DNA of 64,000 bases, from positions 1-64,000 of the forward strand of contig CAZJAT010000006.1 of NCBI GenBank assembly GCA_964544145.1, in the 5' to 3' direction. The notes beneath the pieces are model-generated. The model searched no databases. It had not been told where the DNA came from and saw only the letters and a program-made list of their open reading frames with translations. The position numbers and the translations under genes are program-made. The DNA is from CAZJAT01 sp964544145. Lineage in GTDB: Bacteria > Hydrothermota > 32-111. This document shows, in pieces, positions 16,759 to 24,900 of this stretch. Within the stretch, counting starts at the first letter, position 1. Each line of letters starts with the position of its first letter.

Positions 16759-17286
16759 TTATTTGTTTAATATTGCTGTTTTATTGATTTTTTTCAGATA
16801 ATCCCTCGCCTGTCTGAAAAATGTCTGTGCAACCAATGTCTTATAATCCGGATATGTCCAATCCAAAAACTCAAAACTGCTTTTCCTGAAAAGAAATGTA
16901 ATCTCTGCAAATATACCCTCATCAAGATATATCCTGTGTGAGAAATCCTTTGTTGTCAGCAATTGCACATTATGAAGTGTAATAATACCAGGATCAATAT
17001 TTATAGTCCTGCAGCCTCCCATCTTCATTCTATTTTCAATTTCAATTGAGGCAAGTTTCTTCTCAAATAGATGTTCCCTCATTACAGGCTCACTGAATGC
17101 AATCCATTCCCTTATAATATCTTCCCCCATTTCCTCATTATAATAATCTGAGAATGAAGAGAAATCAATTGCATCCGAGAATATCTCAATATCTGAATAA
17201 ATATCTGTAAGCAGTGATATGGCATTATTTCTGAATTTCCTTTCCCTATACAGTAAACCGCAAAATAATATATTATTGCTTATCAT
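16759..17286 (-). CDS. DUF4416 family protein
   Basis: A 175-residue cytoplasmic protein that matches DUF4416, a family of unknown function in anaerobic bacteria. Seen: FCGLLYRERKF near the start, DFSSFSDYYNEEMGEDIIRE near residues 41-60, INIDPGIITLHNVQLLTTKD near 96-115, SHRIYLDEGIFAEITFLF and FLDWTYPDYKT. These are the conserved blocks of the family (NxDPG, TTKD.SHRIYL, WTYPDY). Its start overlaps the prepilin peptidase stop by four bases. No catalytic role can be assigned. Confidence 0.8.
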   Translation of the reverse strand: MISNNILFCGLLYRERKFRNNAISLLTDIYSDIEIFSDAIDFSSFSDYYNEEMGEDIIREWIAFSEPVMREHLFEKKLASIEIENRMKMGGCRTINIDPGIITLHNVQLLTTKDFSHRIYLDEGIFAEITFLFRKSSFEFLDWTYPDYKTLVAQTFFRQARDYLKKINKTAILNK

Positions 17287-18059
17287 ATTATAAAACCTTC
17301 AATCAGTGGCTTGAGTAGGAATGTAATGAAACAACCTAATGTGAGAAATGGAATAAAGGGTATTTCAGGATCCTTTTTCTTTAATGAAAATGCATAATAG
17401 AGCAAACCTGTCATACCTGCAAATATGAGTGATACAAAGAAGAGTCTATATCCGAGTATCAATCCTGTCAGTCCGACAATATAGATATCCGCTTCACCCA
17501 TTGCCTCTCTCTTGAGTATTCTGCTGCCTGCAAATCTGATTAGAAAGAACATAATTGCTGCAGAGAATGAACCTATAAGAGCATCCCTTATACCGGGGAC
17601 TTTGTCTGTAATCCAGAATAATTCTGATATATATGAATTCAAGATAATATGAATAAGGGCTATAGCATATGGTATAAAAAGCACATATACATTTATTTCC
17701 TTATGAAAGAAATCAATTGCTGAAAGTACAAACAAAAAGGAAAATACAGTAATATATACAGGCAGCATTATATGTAATCCTGTGTACATAAATAGTGTTA
17801 GGAACATAATACCTGTCATTAATTCAATAAATGGATACATAAATGATATCTTCTGTTTGCAATATCTGCATCTGCCTCTAAGCATTAAATATGAGAATAC
17901 CGGTATATTGTCATAGAATGATATTTTTTTATTACACTTTGTACAGTGAGATGGCGGGAATACAATGGATTCATTCCTGGGTAATCTGTATATAAGTACA
18001 TTAAAGAATGAACCCATTGACAATCCAAATAGAAAAATAATTACACCTATAATAATCAT
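17283..18059 (-). CDS. pilD: Prepilin peptidase / N-methyltransferase
   Basis: Inner-membrane A24 aspartyl protease (258 residues) that cleaves the MKKG|F-type leader of type IV pilins and methylates the new N-terminus. Seen: GLSMGSFFNVLIYRLP near residues 13-28, the four-cysteine N-terminal loop CTKCNKK...CRYCKQK, a catalytic Asp in SAIDFFHKEI and the second in MGEADIYIVG (usual form GxGDxK). About eight hydrophobic segments. The pilins at 20582-21506 and the motor at 44601-50258 are its likely clients. ATGA overlap with the upstream gene. Confidence 0.93.
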   Translation of the reverse strand: MIIIGVIIFLFGLSMGSFFNVLIYRLPRNESIVFPPSHCTKCNKKISFYDNIPVFSYLMLRGRCRYCKQKISFMYPFIELMTGIMFLTLFMYTGLHIMLPVYITVFSFLFVLSAIDFFHKEINVYVLFIPYAIALIHIILNSYISELFWITDKVPGIRDALIGSFSAAIMFFLIRFAGSRILKREAMGEADIYIVGLTGLILGYRLFFVSLIFAGMTGLLYYAFSLKKKDPEIPFIPFLTLGCFITFLLKPLIEGFII

Positions 18060-18835
18060 ATTCTCTCCACTGTTACAGTATCGCCTATCTTGACATTAAT
18101 GGGGAATGGCAGAAAATCGAGTTTAGAAATTGTACTATTTATATAATCTTCTGTTTCTTTTAATGTGTGTTCTGTCTTGTACTTATTTAAATGTTTACTC
18201 ATAATTTCAATTATATTTTCCTCAGCCCTGTCAGTAGAATACTTATTGTCGCTGCCATTATATATTTGAGACCACATACTCAGGGATGTTATATAGTCAC
18301 CTTTACGCATCATTGAAGCCGCTGCAAACTGCTCGCAATAATACGGAGCATCAGGTTTTGTAGAAGCAAATGAAAACCAAATCCTTGCAGCATCATAATC
18401 CTTCATATAAACATAATACAGAAAACCCTTTATAAACGGGATTTCCCATGATTCCGGCATGTTGATCAATCCCATATCAAGCAGACGGAAACCCAATTGC
18501 GGGTCATGCTGATCATAGGTGACAATCGTACCTCCAAATACATAACATTGCTTGAAATCAGGATCAAGTAATGTAATAACCTTGAATATCCTGAAAAGAT
18601 GAGTGAATTGCCTGTCCGTCAAGGCATGCTGTCCATAATACTGAATTGCCTGCAGCCATAATACATCTGCAATAATACTCCTGTATTCAAGAGCTATCTG
18701 ACTTATAAATTGCCCTGATGGGAAATATATTAATTCATTGGACGATTTTTCAATTGCTTCCGGCTGTTTCTGCATGATATATGACATCAGTATTACTGAT
18801 AAAAAAAGTGTGATGAGAATAATTGCTTTTCTCAT
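18056..18835 (-). CDS. Membrane-anchored helical repeat protein of unknown function
   Basis: A 259-residue protein with an N-terminal hydrophobic anchor (residues 4-22) and a helical body resembling TPR/SEL-like repeats: FPSGQFISQIALEYRSIIAD, VLWLQAIQYYGQH, DYDAARIWFSFASTKPDAP and YCEQFAAASMMRKGDYITS. It sits two bases after an ABC-2 permease and overlaps pilD, so it may be an accessory extracytoplasmic subunit of the transporter. The QALYQYGQH-like stretch and FxFGG segment recur in proteins linked to such ABC transporters, but this is recollection of context, not proof. Confidence 0.65.
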   Translation of the reverse strand: MRKAIILITLFLSVILMSYIMQKQPEAIEKSSNELIYFPSGQFISQIALEYRSIIADVLWLQAIQYYGQHALTDRQFTHLFRIFKVITLLDPDFKQCYVFGGTIVTYDQHDPQLGFRLLDMGLINMPESWEIPFIKGFLYYVYMKDYDAARIWFSFASTKPDAPYYCEQFAAASMMRKGDYITSLSMWSQIYNGSDNKYSTDRAEENIIEIMSKHLNKYKTEHTLKETEDYINSTISKLDFLPFPINVKIGDTVTVERI

Positions 18836-18837
18836 AT

Positions 18838-19602
18838 TCAGAATTCTCTCCGTTCAAATATAATAATTGATGCAATTATGAAAAAAATGGAATATAATAT
18901 TATATATGACATTGTAAACAGAATATAATCTGCAGAGAGGGGTATATTGTTGACTGCCTGCAGTTTAATATCAGTATAATAGAAATTCGGAACAATCAGT
19001 ATTATGCCTTTGATTATATATTTCACAATAACACTCTCTGTTTTCAGTATAAAAAAACTAAGATCCTTGATAAGGTATCCAACAATATACATTAATATTG
19101 TAAATAGACCGCTCATCACAGGTGAACTGAATGTTGAGAAAAATATTGCAATGGCTGATAATAATATAAATTGGAAAAAAATAAATATAACTGCAAGCAT
19201 CAGATTTGATGATAAACCGGAATGTGTGACAAATACAGTGAGTATGAGGAATAAACCTGTAGCTGCACATACTGAGAGTATGATCATAAGAAGTCCCAGA
19301 TACTTGCCTATGATAAATTTAGCCCTTGAAACGGGTTTTGTAATAATTAAATATATGGTCTTCTTTTCCACTTCCTGATAAACCAGTCTCGTCCCTGCAA
19401 GCAGTACGATAATCAGTGAAAAGAAGGATATGGATGACAAACCAACATCCTTGATTATTCTGTCCATTTCTCCCAAAGCAATAGGTGATATAAATACAGA
19501 AATAAATATAAGAAGAATTGATATGATTATGAGTGAGAGTATTACCCTGTTCCTCAGTGATTCCTTGAAGACAGTTCCTGCTATTGTTAATATCTTGCTC
19601 AT
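18838..19602 (-). CDS. ABC-2 type transporter permease
   Basis: A 254-residue membrane protein with six predicted hydrophobic segments. Seen: an N-terminal IAGTVFKESLRNRVILSLI, the amphipathic loop TRLVYQEVEKKTIYLIITKP followed by SRAKFIIGKYLGL, which is the typical NosY/ABC-2 coupling region. It works with the ATPase at 19599-20519, whose stop it overlaps by four bases. The substrate is unknown. Confidence 0.85.
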   Translation of the reverse strand: MSKILTIAGTVFKESLRNRVILSLIIISILLIFISVFISPIALGEMDRIIKDVGLSSISFFSLIIVLLAGTRLVYQEVEKKTIYLIITKPVSRAKFIIGKYLGLLMIILSVCAATGLFLILTVFVTHSGLSSNLMLAVIFIFFQFILLSAIAIFFSTFSSPVMSGLFTILMYIVGYLIKDLSFFILKTESVIVKYIIKGIILIVPNFYYTDIKLQAVNNIPLSADYILFTMSYIILYSIFFIIASIIIFERREF

Positions 19603-20519
19603 TTGTCCCCCTTGAGCAGATTCATGAAATACTCCTCCAGCCTGCTCTCTCGAGGCATAAATGCAATAATCTTGCCATTATTACTGTCAACTGTATGCCT
19701 TATTTCCTCTGCAATATTCTCATCCTCAACTGTTATATATATATTATTATCCCTTTCAGCAAAAAATTTCACTCTATTTCTGAATATTTCCAAGACACCT
19801 GCATTGGAAATATTTATTTCAATATCAATTTCTTTTAATTCCCTATTGATAATATCCCTTATATTACCTGTTCCAACAATATTGCCATCATTAATAATAC
19901 AAACCCTGTCTGCTATCATCTCAATATCAGGTAATATGTGGCTTGAGAATAATACTGTTTTCCCTCTTCTCTTCATCAAAAGTATGATATCGCGCAATTC
20001 CTTTCTGCCTACAGGGTCCAAACCGGAAAGAGGTTCATCCAGTATAATAAGCTCAGGGTCATTTATTATTGCCTGTGCAATACCTAAACGCTGAGTCATA
20101 CCCTTTGAAAAGGTGCCGACCCTTTTGTTCATCACATCTGTAAGTCCCACCAGTGAGAGAAAGGTCTTTATTCTGTCATCTCTATTCCGAGAATCTGTTT
20201 CATATAGACTGCATATCATCTTCAATGTTTCATATGCAGTAAGGAATGGATAGAATGAAGGGTTTTCAGGCAGAAAACCTATATCATTGAGAACACTATT
20301 ATTTCTTATATTGCTGTTCATAATACTTATATTTCCGCTGTCCGGGCGCAACAGTCCCATAATCAATTTCAATGTTGTTGTCTTACCTGCCCCATTGGGC
20401 CCCAGATAACCGAATATCTCATTTCTTCTGACATCAAATGTGATACCCTTTAATATGGAGTTTATATTCCCTCTGAAATGGGATCTAAAACCCTTATGTA
20501 CATTATTGACATTTATCAT
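19599..20519 (-). CDS. ABC transporter ATP-binding protein
   Basis: ATPase (306 residues) of the ABC-2 exporter. Seen: Walker A GPNGAGKTT near residues 41-49, Q-loop FLPENPSFYPFLTAYE, signature FSKGMTQRLGIAQAI, Walker B LIILDEPLSGLDP and the H-loop FSSHILPD, plus the C-terminal DUF4162-like region. The frame opens with TTG at 20531; ATG 20519 is preferred because of a GGAG site six bases upstream. The pilin terminator sits only about 16 bases upstream of the ATG. Confidence 0.9.
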   Translation of the reverse strand: MINVNNVHKGFRSHFRGNINSILKGITFDVRRNEIFGYLGPNGAGKTTTLKLIMGLLRPDSGNISIMNSNIRNNSVLNDIGFLPENPSFYPFLTAYETLKMICSLYETDSRNRDDRIKTFLSLVGLTDVMNKRVGTFSKGMTQRLGIAQAIINDPELIILDEPLSGLDPVGRKELRDIILLMKRRGKTVLFSSHILPDIEMIADRVCIINDGNIVGTGNIRDIINRELKEIDIEINISNAGVLEIFRNRVKFFAERDNNIYITVEDENIAEEIRHTVDSNNGKIIAFMPRESRLEEYFMNLLKGDK

Positions 20520-20534
20520 AAAACGCTCCAATAC

Positions 20535-20560
20535 AAAAAAATAGGGGGCAATAGCCCCCC
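20535..20560 (-). terminator. Rho-independent terminator after the first pilin
   Basis: Minus strand: a six-bp G/C-only stem GGGGGC-TATT-GCCCCC, then TA and seven T. It lies 22 bases after the pilin stop codon and abuts the ribosome-binding site of the ABC ATPase gene, so it should trim pilin mRNA from the downstream transport operon. Confidence 0.9.
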
Positions 20561-20581
20561 ATTATTCAATCAAATTAATGA

Positions 20582-21001
20582 TTACTGTCCGGGTGTCAGT
20601 GCAAGATCAATAGCAGCTCCGCCTTTCTTTGCACCTGTGATGGTGTAGAAAGAACCGTCAAAGCTTCCTGCTGCTGCATTTTCAGCATATCCGACTCTAC
20701 CCTCTGTTGAAGCAGGTCCTGCTTCAATAGCAGCTGTTCCTGATTCTGTGGGATCAAATGGATTGGTGAAATTGCTTGGCAGATCATCATCTTCGCTGAT
20801 ATCTGTTAAATCAGGATATCCGCCTGAATGGTCAACCGAAATGGTCTCAACAGTAACCTGAACTGTGTGCATATTGGCCTTTACTGATGCTTCCTTTGCT
20901 CTGTCAATAATCTTGACAAAATTAGGTATAGCAATTGCAGCAAGAATACCAATAATAACAACCACAATCATCAATTCAATAAGTGTAAATCCTTTCTTCA
21001 T
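20582..21001 (-). CDS. pilA: Type IV pilin (major pilin candidate)
   Basis: A 139-residue type IV pilin. Seen: a four-residue leader MKKG, cleavage before F5, the N-methylated F and invariant Glu at mature position 5 (FTLIELMIVVVIIGILAAIA), then a helical spine and a small C-terminal domain rich in G, A and S. No C-terminal cysteine pair is present. It has an AGGAGG site, a sigma-54 promoter candidate and its own terminator, the set-up expected for an abundantly made major pilin. The GspG-like alternative cannot be excluded, but PilT in this window favours a type IV pilus. Confidence 0.9.
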   Translation of the reverse strand: MKKGFTLIELMIVVVIIGILAAIAIPNFVKIIDRAKEASVKANMHTVQVTVETISVDHSGGYPDLTDISEDDDLPSNFTNPFDPTESGTAAIEAGPASTEGRVGYAENAAAGSFDGSFYTITGAKKGGAAIDLALTPGQ

Positions 21002-21031
21002 TGGACCTCCTATGTGATTTGTTTATGTATA

Positions 21032-21047
21032 AGCATTATTCATTCCA
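21032..21047 (-). promoter_or_regulatory. Sigma-54 (RpoN) promoter candidate of the first pilin
   Basis: Minus strand TGG-AATGAATAAT-GCT: the -24 GG and -12 GC are exactly 10 bases apart, and most other informative bases of TGGCACG-N4-TTGCW match. The predicted start near 21021 leaves about 20 bases including AGGAGG before the ATG at 21001. A PilR-type sigma-54 activator is encoded at 41709-43070. Confidence 0.6.
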
Positions 21048-21110
21048 TATGTAAATCATTCTATTGTTCACCTTACTAAATCTGTAAAGAACAACATTCT
21101 CATTATGCCA

Positions 21111-21506
21111 TCAGAATGTATGTGTTGACGGATTAAGCAATAATAATGGGGTTGAAATATCCTTGCCAAATCCTGTTATTGTATAATATCCGCTCTCACC
21201 CTCATATTCGACAACACCTTCAATATTGGCAGCAGAGGAATTCTGAATACAGGGATTAGCATCATTAAATGGATTCTTGAATGTTGGTAAATCATCCATA
21301 AATGAAGCAATATTAGGGAAATATGTCTGATTATTGTCAATAGCCCTTGTTTCAACAGTCACCTGTGTTGTATGCATATTCGCTACTACTGAAGCCGATT
21401 TGGCTCTGTCTACAAGTTTGTAGAAATTGGGTATGGCAATTGCTGTCAGTATACCGATTATCACAACAACAATCATTAATTCAATAAGTGTAAATCCTTT
21501 TCTCAT
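21111..21506 (-). CDS. Type IV pilin, second copy
   Basis: A 131-residue paralogue of the neighbouring pilin, with leader MRKG, then FTLIELMIVVVIIGILTAIA, mature Glu5 present and a shared YxLVDRAKSASVVANMHTTQ spine. The C-terminal domain differs (aromatic, with a single internal Cys), so it may be an alternative or minor pilin. The open frame extends to ATG 21557, but ATG 21506 is chosen because it reproduces the four-residue leader of the paralogue. There is no Shine-Dalgarno at 21506; a sigma-54-like element places the transcript start almost at the start codon. No terminator is visible before the next pilin. Confidence 0.85.
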   Translation of the reverse strand: MRKGFTLIELMIVVVIIGILTAIAIPNFYKLVDRAKSASVVANMHTTQVTVETRAIDNNQTYFPNIASFMDDLPTFKNPFNDANPCIQNSSAANIEGVVEYEGESGYYTITGFGKDISTPLLLLNPSTHTF

Positions 21507-21518
21507 ACAAATAATTGT

Positions 21519-21534
21519 AGCATTTTTTGTTCCA
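21519..21534 (-). promoter_or_regulatory. Weak sigma-54-like element at the second pilin
   Basis: Minus strand TGG-AACAAAAAAT-GCT, again with exact 10-base spacing between GG and GC. The predicted start is about two bases before ATG 21506, implying a leaderless mRNA. A competing TATAAT at 21573-21568 lies just upstream of ATG 21557 but has no good -35. In AT-rich DNA one GG-N10-GC can arise by chance. Confidence 0.3.
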
Positions 21535-21591
21535 TTTGTTAATTTAGCTTTTAACATAACTTCGCTTATTATAAATGAGTCTACTTATTCC

Positions 21592-22707
21592 TTATTTGCG
21601 AATTTTCGCATTATGCAAATATATCTGCTTATGCTGATTACACATTGTTAAGCTTGTAAATATGTCTGATTTTGGGAATTCAATACGGGATTTATTATTC
21701 AAATACTTGTATATAATCTTATATAATTCATCCACATTAAAATCACTGCTCACATAATCTGATATACCTGCCATATCAGCCAATTCACCTATACCCCCAG
21801 CCGGGAATGATATAAATGGTATATTCATTATATATGCCTGTATAAGCACCCTTGGCAGTCCTTCCCACATAGATGTGAAGAGTATTAAATCCAAATCCTT
21901 CATATAATGCTCTACATGCTCTGTGAAACCGGTAATCATTATACTTTCTTTCATATCATATTCTTCTATCATCTGTTCAATTTTCCATCTCTCTGGGCCA
22001 TCACCTATTATAATGAATTTTATATGTGGAAATTCTTTATGTATCCTGTGTGCTACATGCACAAATATATCTATGTGTTTCATTCTCTTGAAATTGGTTA
22101 TAGTACCAATGATATTTGTATCCGTAATATGCCTTTTTAATCTCACGAATCTCTTGTAATCAATACCGCTGTAAATAATCTCTGCATTACCCATATCAAT
22201 ACCATTATGTAAAGCAATATTAATATTTTCGCGGCAAACAGAGATAAATATATCGGTAATTCGGCTTAGAATTTTTTCTGTCAGTATAATTAAATGCTTT
22301 AAAATATTTTTCTGTGAATCATAGAAACTCCAGCCATGCACTGTGAATATATTGGGATGAATATTGCACACATAACCTGCAATCCTGAATATCATACCTG
22401 CCTTAGGTGTATTTGAATGAAGAATAAAATGAATATATCTCTTTTTCAGCAATCTTAATATATGCACACTGCGCCAGAGAGCCGCTAAATCCATTAATGG
22501 ATTAATAGATCTAATCATATAGGGATTTATTATTATCTCAGCATTTAACTGCTGAAATCTCCTGAGCCAATGCCCGCCCCTGCCTGTTATAATAATATGT
22601 TTAAATAAGTCACTATTCAATCCGCGTATCAGTTCATATAGATGATCCTGTGCTCCGCCTATATCCAGACGCGTTATTGTGTGAATAATGATAATTTTAT
22701 TTTTCAT
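21592..22707 (-). CDS. GT4 family glycosyltransferase
   Basis: GT-B glycosyltransferase (371 residues) that probably extends a lipid-linked glycan. Seen: ITRLDIGGAQDHLYELIRGL at the N-terminus (GGA loop for nucleotide-sugar diphosphate), LHSNTPKAGMIFRIAG, VHGWSFYD, and the C-terminal nucleotide-binding block IIGDGPERW...FTSMWEGLPRVLIQA with the conserved Glu. The HSNTPKAG motif is common in GT4 enzymes that add the second sugar after a WecA/PglC-type transferase, and the preceding gene is such a transferase (11-base overlap). Donor and acceptor are unknown. Confidence 0.88.
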   Translation of the reverse strand: MKNKIIIIHTITRLDIGGAQDHLYELIRGLNSDLFKHIIITGRGGHWLRRFQQLNAEIIINPYMIRSINPLMDLAALWRSVHILRLLKKRYIHFILHSNTPKAGMIFRIAGYVCNIHPNIFTVHGWSFYDSQKNILKHLIILTEKILSRITDIFISVCRENINIALHNGIDMGNAEIIYSGIDYKRFVRLKRHITDTNIIGTITNFKRMKHIDIFVHVAHRIHKEFPHIKFIIIGDGPERWKIEQMIEEYDMKESIMITGFTEHVEHYMKDLDLILFTSMWEGLPRVLIQAYIMNIPFISFPAGGIGELADMAGISDYVSSDFNVDELYKIIYKYLNNKSRIEFPKSDIFTSLTMCNQHKQIYLHNAKIRK

Positions 22708-23695
22708 TATTGAGCCTGAATATGTAGAAACCTATTCTAATGAGTACAATAACAGTAAATCCATATATCACAAATGCCCAGAAAATATTAACTATTGTTG
22801 AAATAAATGCCAGTAGTGATAAAACCGCCTGTAAAAGAATCATAACAAATACAATAAAACCATTTCTTGCAATAATTGCCTTCATTCTCAGAACAAAATG
22901 GTCAGCAGAACCGTGAAGCGGATTTTTTCCTCTGCTTATTCGCGCAAATGTGACATATGCAGTATCAAATATTGGAATACCGAATATAAGAATGGGGGTC
23001 AAATATGCAATATTATTGACAGATGTGTAACGCGTATTGATTGAAAGAACAGCAAGCATCAGACCAAGCAGAAGAGAGCCGGAATCACCCAAGTATATCC
23101 TTGCATCAGGCTTATTGAATATAAGGAATGCTGCCAGAAAACCCGTAATAATGGAAAGTAAGAGAATGGGAGAATTATAGAATCCCGATATATTTATAAA
23201 AATCAGTGTTAATGCAATAATCAATCCTATACCGCCGGCCAGGCCATCCATTATATCCATAAGATTGAATGCATTCATAATACCTGTTATCCAGATAAAT
23301 GTAATTATTGCATTTATGATGAATGGGAATGATGCCACTTCAATAACAATCCCTCTGCTTATAAGAAAAACAGCTATCAAGCTCTGCACAATAATCTTTG
23401 GTAAAGGCGAGAGACGCTTGATATCATCAATTATACCTAAAATAAATATCAAACAAAATGATAACAGAATCTCCCAGCTAAACATTTGCTTTCCTGAAGT
23501 GAGTGAAAAAGCATAAAAACAAATAATAATAATGAAAAGGATTATTCCCCCTATCTGCGGAATTGGTTTTTTATGAGTTTTCAGTTGAGTATTAGGTTTA
23601 TCTGTTAATCCAATCTTGTGGGACAAAGGTATGAATATCATTATCATAATAATACTGAAACAAAATGCAATAAATGCATATATAAGGTTATTCAT
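22697..23695 (-). CDS. Undecaprenyl-phosphate sugar-1-phosphate transferase (WecA/TagO/MraY-like)
   Basis: Polytopic membrane enzyme (332 residues) that loads the first sugar-1-phosphate, usually GlcNAc-1-P, on undecaprenyl phosphate. Seen: an N-terminal KPNTQLKTHKKPIPQIGGII (residues about 33-52), FILGIIDDIKRLSPLPKIIV with the DD pair, NAFNLMDIMDGLAGGIG with the catalytic Asp motif, LGDSGSLLLG and a C-terminal HGSADHFVLRM with a His-containing loop. These place it in the WecA/TagO/RgpG group. It starts glycan assembly for this island. ATGA overlap with the flavoprotein gene. Confidence 0.9.
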   Translation of the reverse strand: MNNLIYAFIAFCFSIIMIMIFIPLSHKIGLTDKPNTQLKTHKKPIPQIGGIILFIIIICFYAFSLTSGKQMFSWEILLSFCLIFILGIIDDIKRLSPLPKIIVQSLIAVFLISRGIVIEVASFPFIINAIITFIWITGIMNAFNLMDIMDGLAGGIGLIIALTLIFINISGFYNSPILLLSIITGFLAAFLIFNKPDARIYLGDSGSLLLGLMLAVLSINTRYTSVNNIAYLTPILIFGIPIFDTAYVTFARISRGKNPLHGSADHFVLRMKAIIARNGFIVFVMILLQAVLSLLAFISTIVNIFWAFVIYGFTVIVLIRIGFYIFRLNNEK

Positions 23696-24900
23696 ACTAA
23701 TTCCTTTGCTTTTTTCACTGCTCCGGCAATATCATTGGCTACAAAACCATAATGCCAATTCCCATACCTGCCTGTACAGTGAATATCATTATCTTTGAGA
23801 TATGACAGATATTTATTCACAGTATCCATTCTTATCCTATTATATATTGCATAAGCATATTCTATATCAAAATCTTCCCTTATTACAATATCATCTTCAC
23901 TATTTATTAGATTGTATTTGCATAAACTATTTATAATGCCATCAAAATTAATCGTCTTTTTTTCCCTATAGGATATCTCAATAGATAGTAAGTAGTGATA
24001 TCCTGGAGCCATATTATTATTTACATTAGAGGGAATTCCCACTCTGTAAAAAGGTATATCCTTTTCCGGAAAATACAGCCAATGTTTATCTGTCGGACAG
24101 CTGCCTCTTATACCAAGATTAATATTATATACTGATGTATATTCCAGCTGGTTCTCAAACCCATTTATCAGTTTTATGAGTTTTTTCAGGGGAATAGTGG
24201 ATAACAGAATATCATAATTAAAACATCTGTTTGCAGTACACAATGATTTGTTTTTTAAATCAATACTGTTAATGTCATTATTAAATTGTATCCCGGATAA
24301 ATCAAATGTGTTTAAAATATTTCCAAACCCACCTTCTTTCGGATAATAAAAATAATCATTATATGAGTTTTTTTCTTTACTCCCTTTTATTATATCACTA
24401 TCCGTAAAGTGAGGAATGAATTCCCCAAGCCAATCAGTTGTCATATCTTTTAAATCATATTGCCAGAGTTTCTCATTATAGGGAATCATAAAATGCTTAC
24501 CTATACCCCCGCCATAGTACTTGATAATCCAGTCATAGAATGATTTGACTTTAATGTCCATGGGTCTATTTATGAATTCTTCAATGCACTCTTCTTTTAT
24601 TTCCCTGCCTGCTTCATGGAAATTGGACTGAAAGGGATAATCAATGATTTTGTCATTTATTGCAATACCGGATTTTTTCTTGATTTTATTCAAACTATTT
24701 ATATCAATTAATTTAAAAACTGTGTCCTCAATTTCAGAAGGGATATGCATATAATGACCTGTCTTGTCAAATACAAATTTTTCTTTCCTTATAGAACTGC
24801 ATAAACCACCGGCATATGATTCTTTCTCAATAATGGGACATTTTAGTATTGTTCCTGCTGTTATGCCTGATAAACCGGCACCAAGTATGAGTGTCTTCAT
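23692..24900 (-). CDS. FAD-dependent amine-oxidase-like / UDP-galactopyranose mutase-like flavoprotein
   Basis: A 402-residue flavoprotein. Seen: dinucleotide-binding LILGAGLSGITAGTIL at residues 3-18, EKESYAGGLCSS, a GHYMHI stretch typical of UDP-galactopyranose mutase and protoporphyrinogen-oxidase-like enzymes, and a C-terminal RYGNWHYGFVANDIAGAV that closes over FAD. In polysaccharide clusters such proteins isomerise or oxidise nucleotide-linked sugars; the actual reaction is not certain. It overlaps both neighbours as ATGA and is co-transcribed with glycosyltransferases. Confidence 0.8.
   Translation of the reverse strand: MKTLILGAGLSGITAGTILKCPIIEKESYAGGLCSSIRKEKFVFDKTGHYMHIPSEIEDTVFKLIDINSLNKIKKKSGIAINDKIIDYPFQSNFHEAGREIKEECIEEFINRPMDIKVKSFYDWIIKYYGGGIGKHFMIPYNEKLWQYDLKDMTTDWLGEFIPHFTDSDIIKGSKEKNSYNDYFYYPKEGGFGNILNTFDLSGIQFNNDINSIDLKNKSLCTANRCFNYDILLSTIPLKKLIKLINGFENQLEYTSVYNINLGIRGSCPTDKHWLYFPEKDIPFYRVGIPSNVNNNMAPGYHYLLSIEISYREKKTINFDGIINSLCKYNLINSEDDIVIREDFDIEYAYAIYNRIRMDTVNKYLSYLKDNDIHCTGRYGNWHYGFVANDIAGAVKKAKELV

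Noticed and set aside
20582..21001. Type II secretion pseudopilin GspG instead of a pilin
   Set aside because: PilT, PilS/PilR and a second adjacent pilin favour a type IV pilus; no other gsp genes are present.
21594..21610. TGCGAA-TT-TTCGCA palindrome near the 3' end of the glycosyltransferase gene
   Set aside because: It lies within the coding end, its loop is only two bases and no T tract follows; not a convincing terminator or operator.
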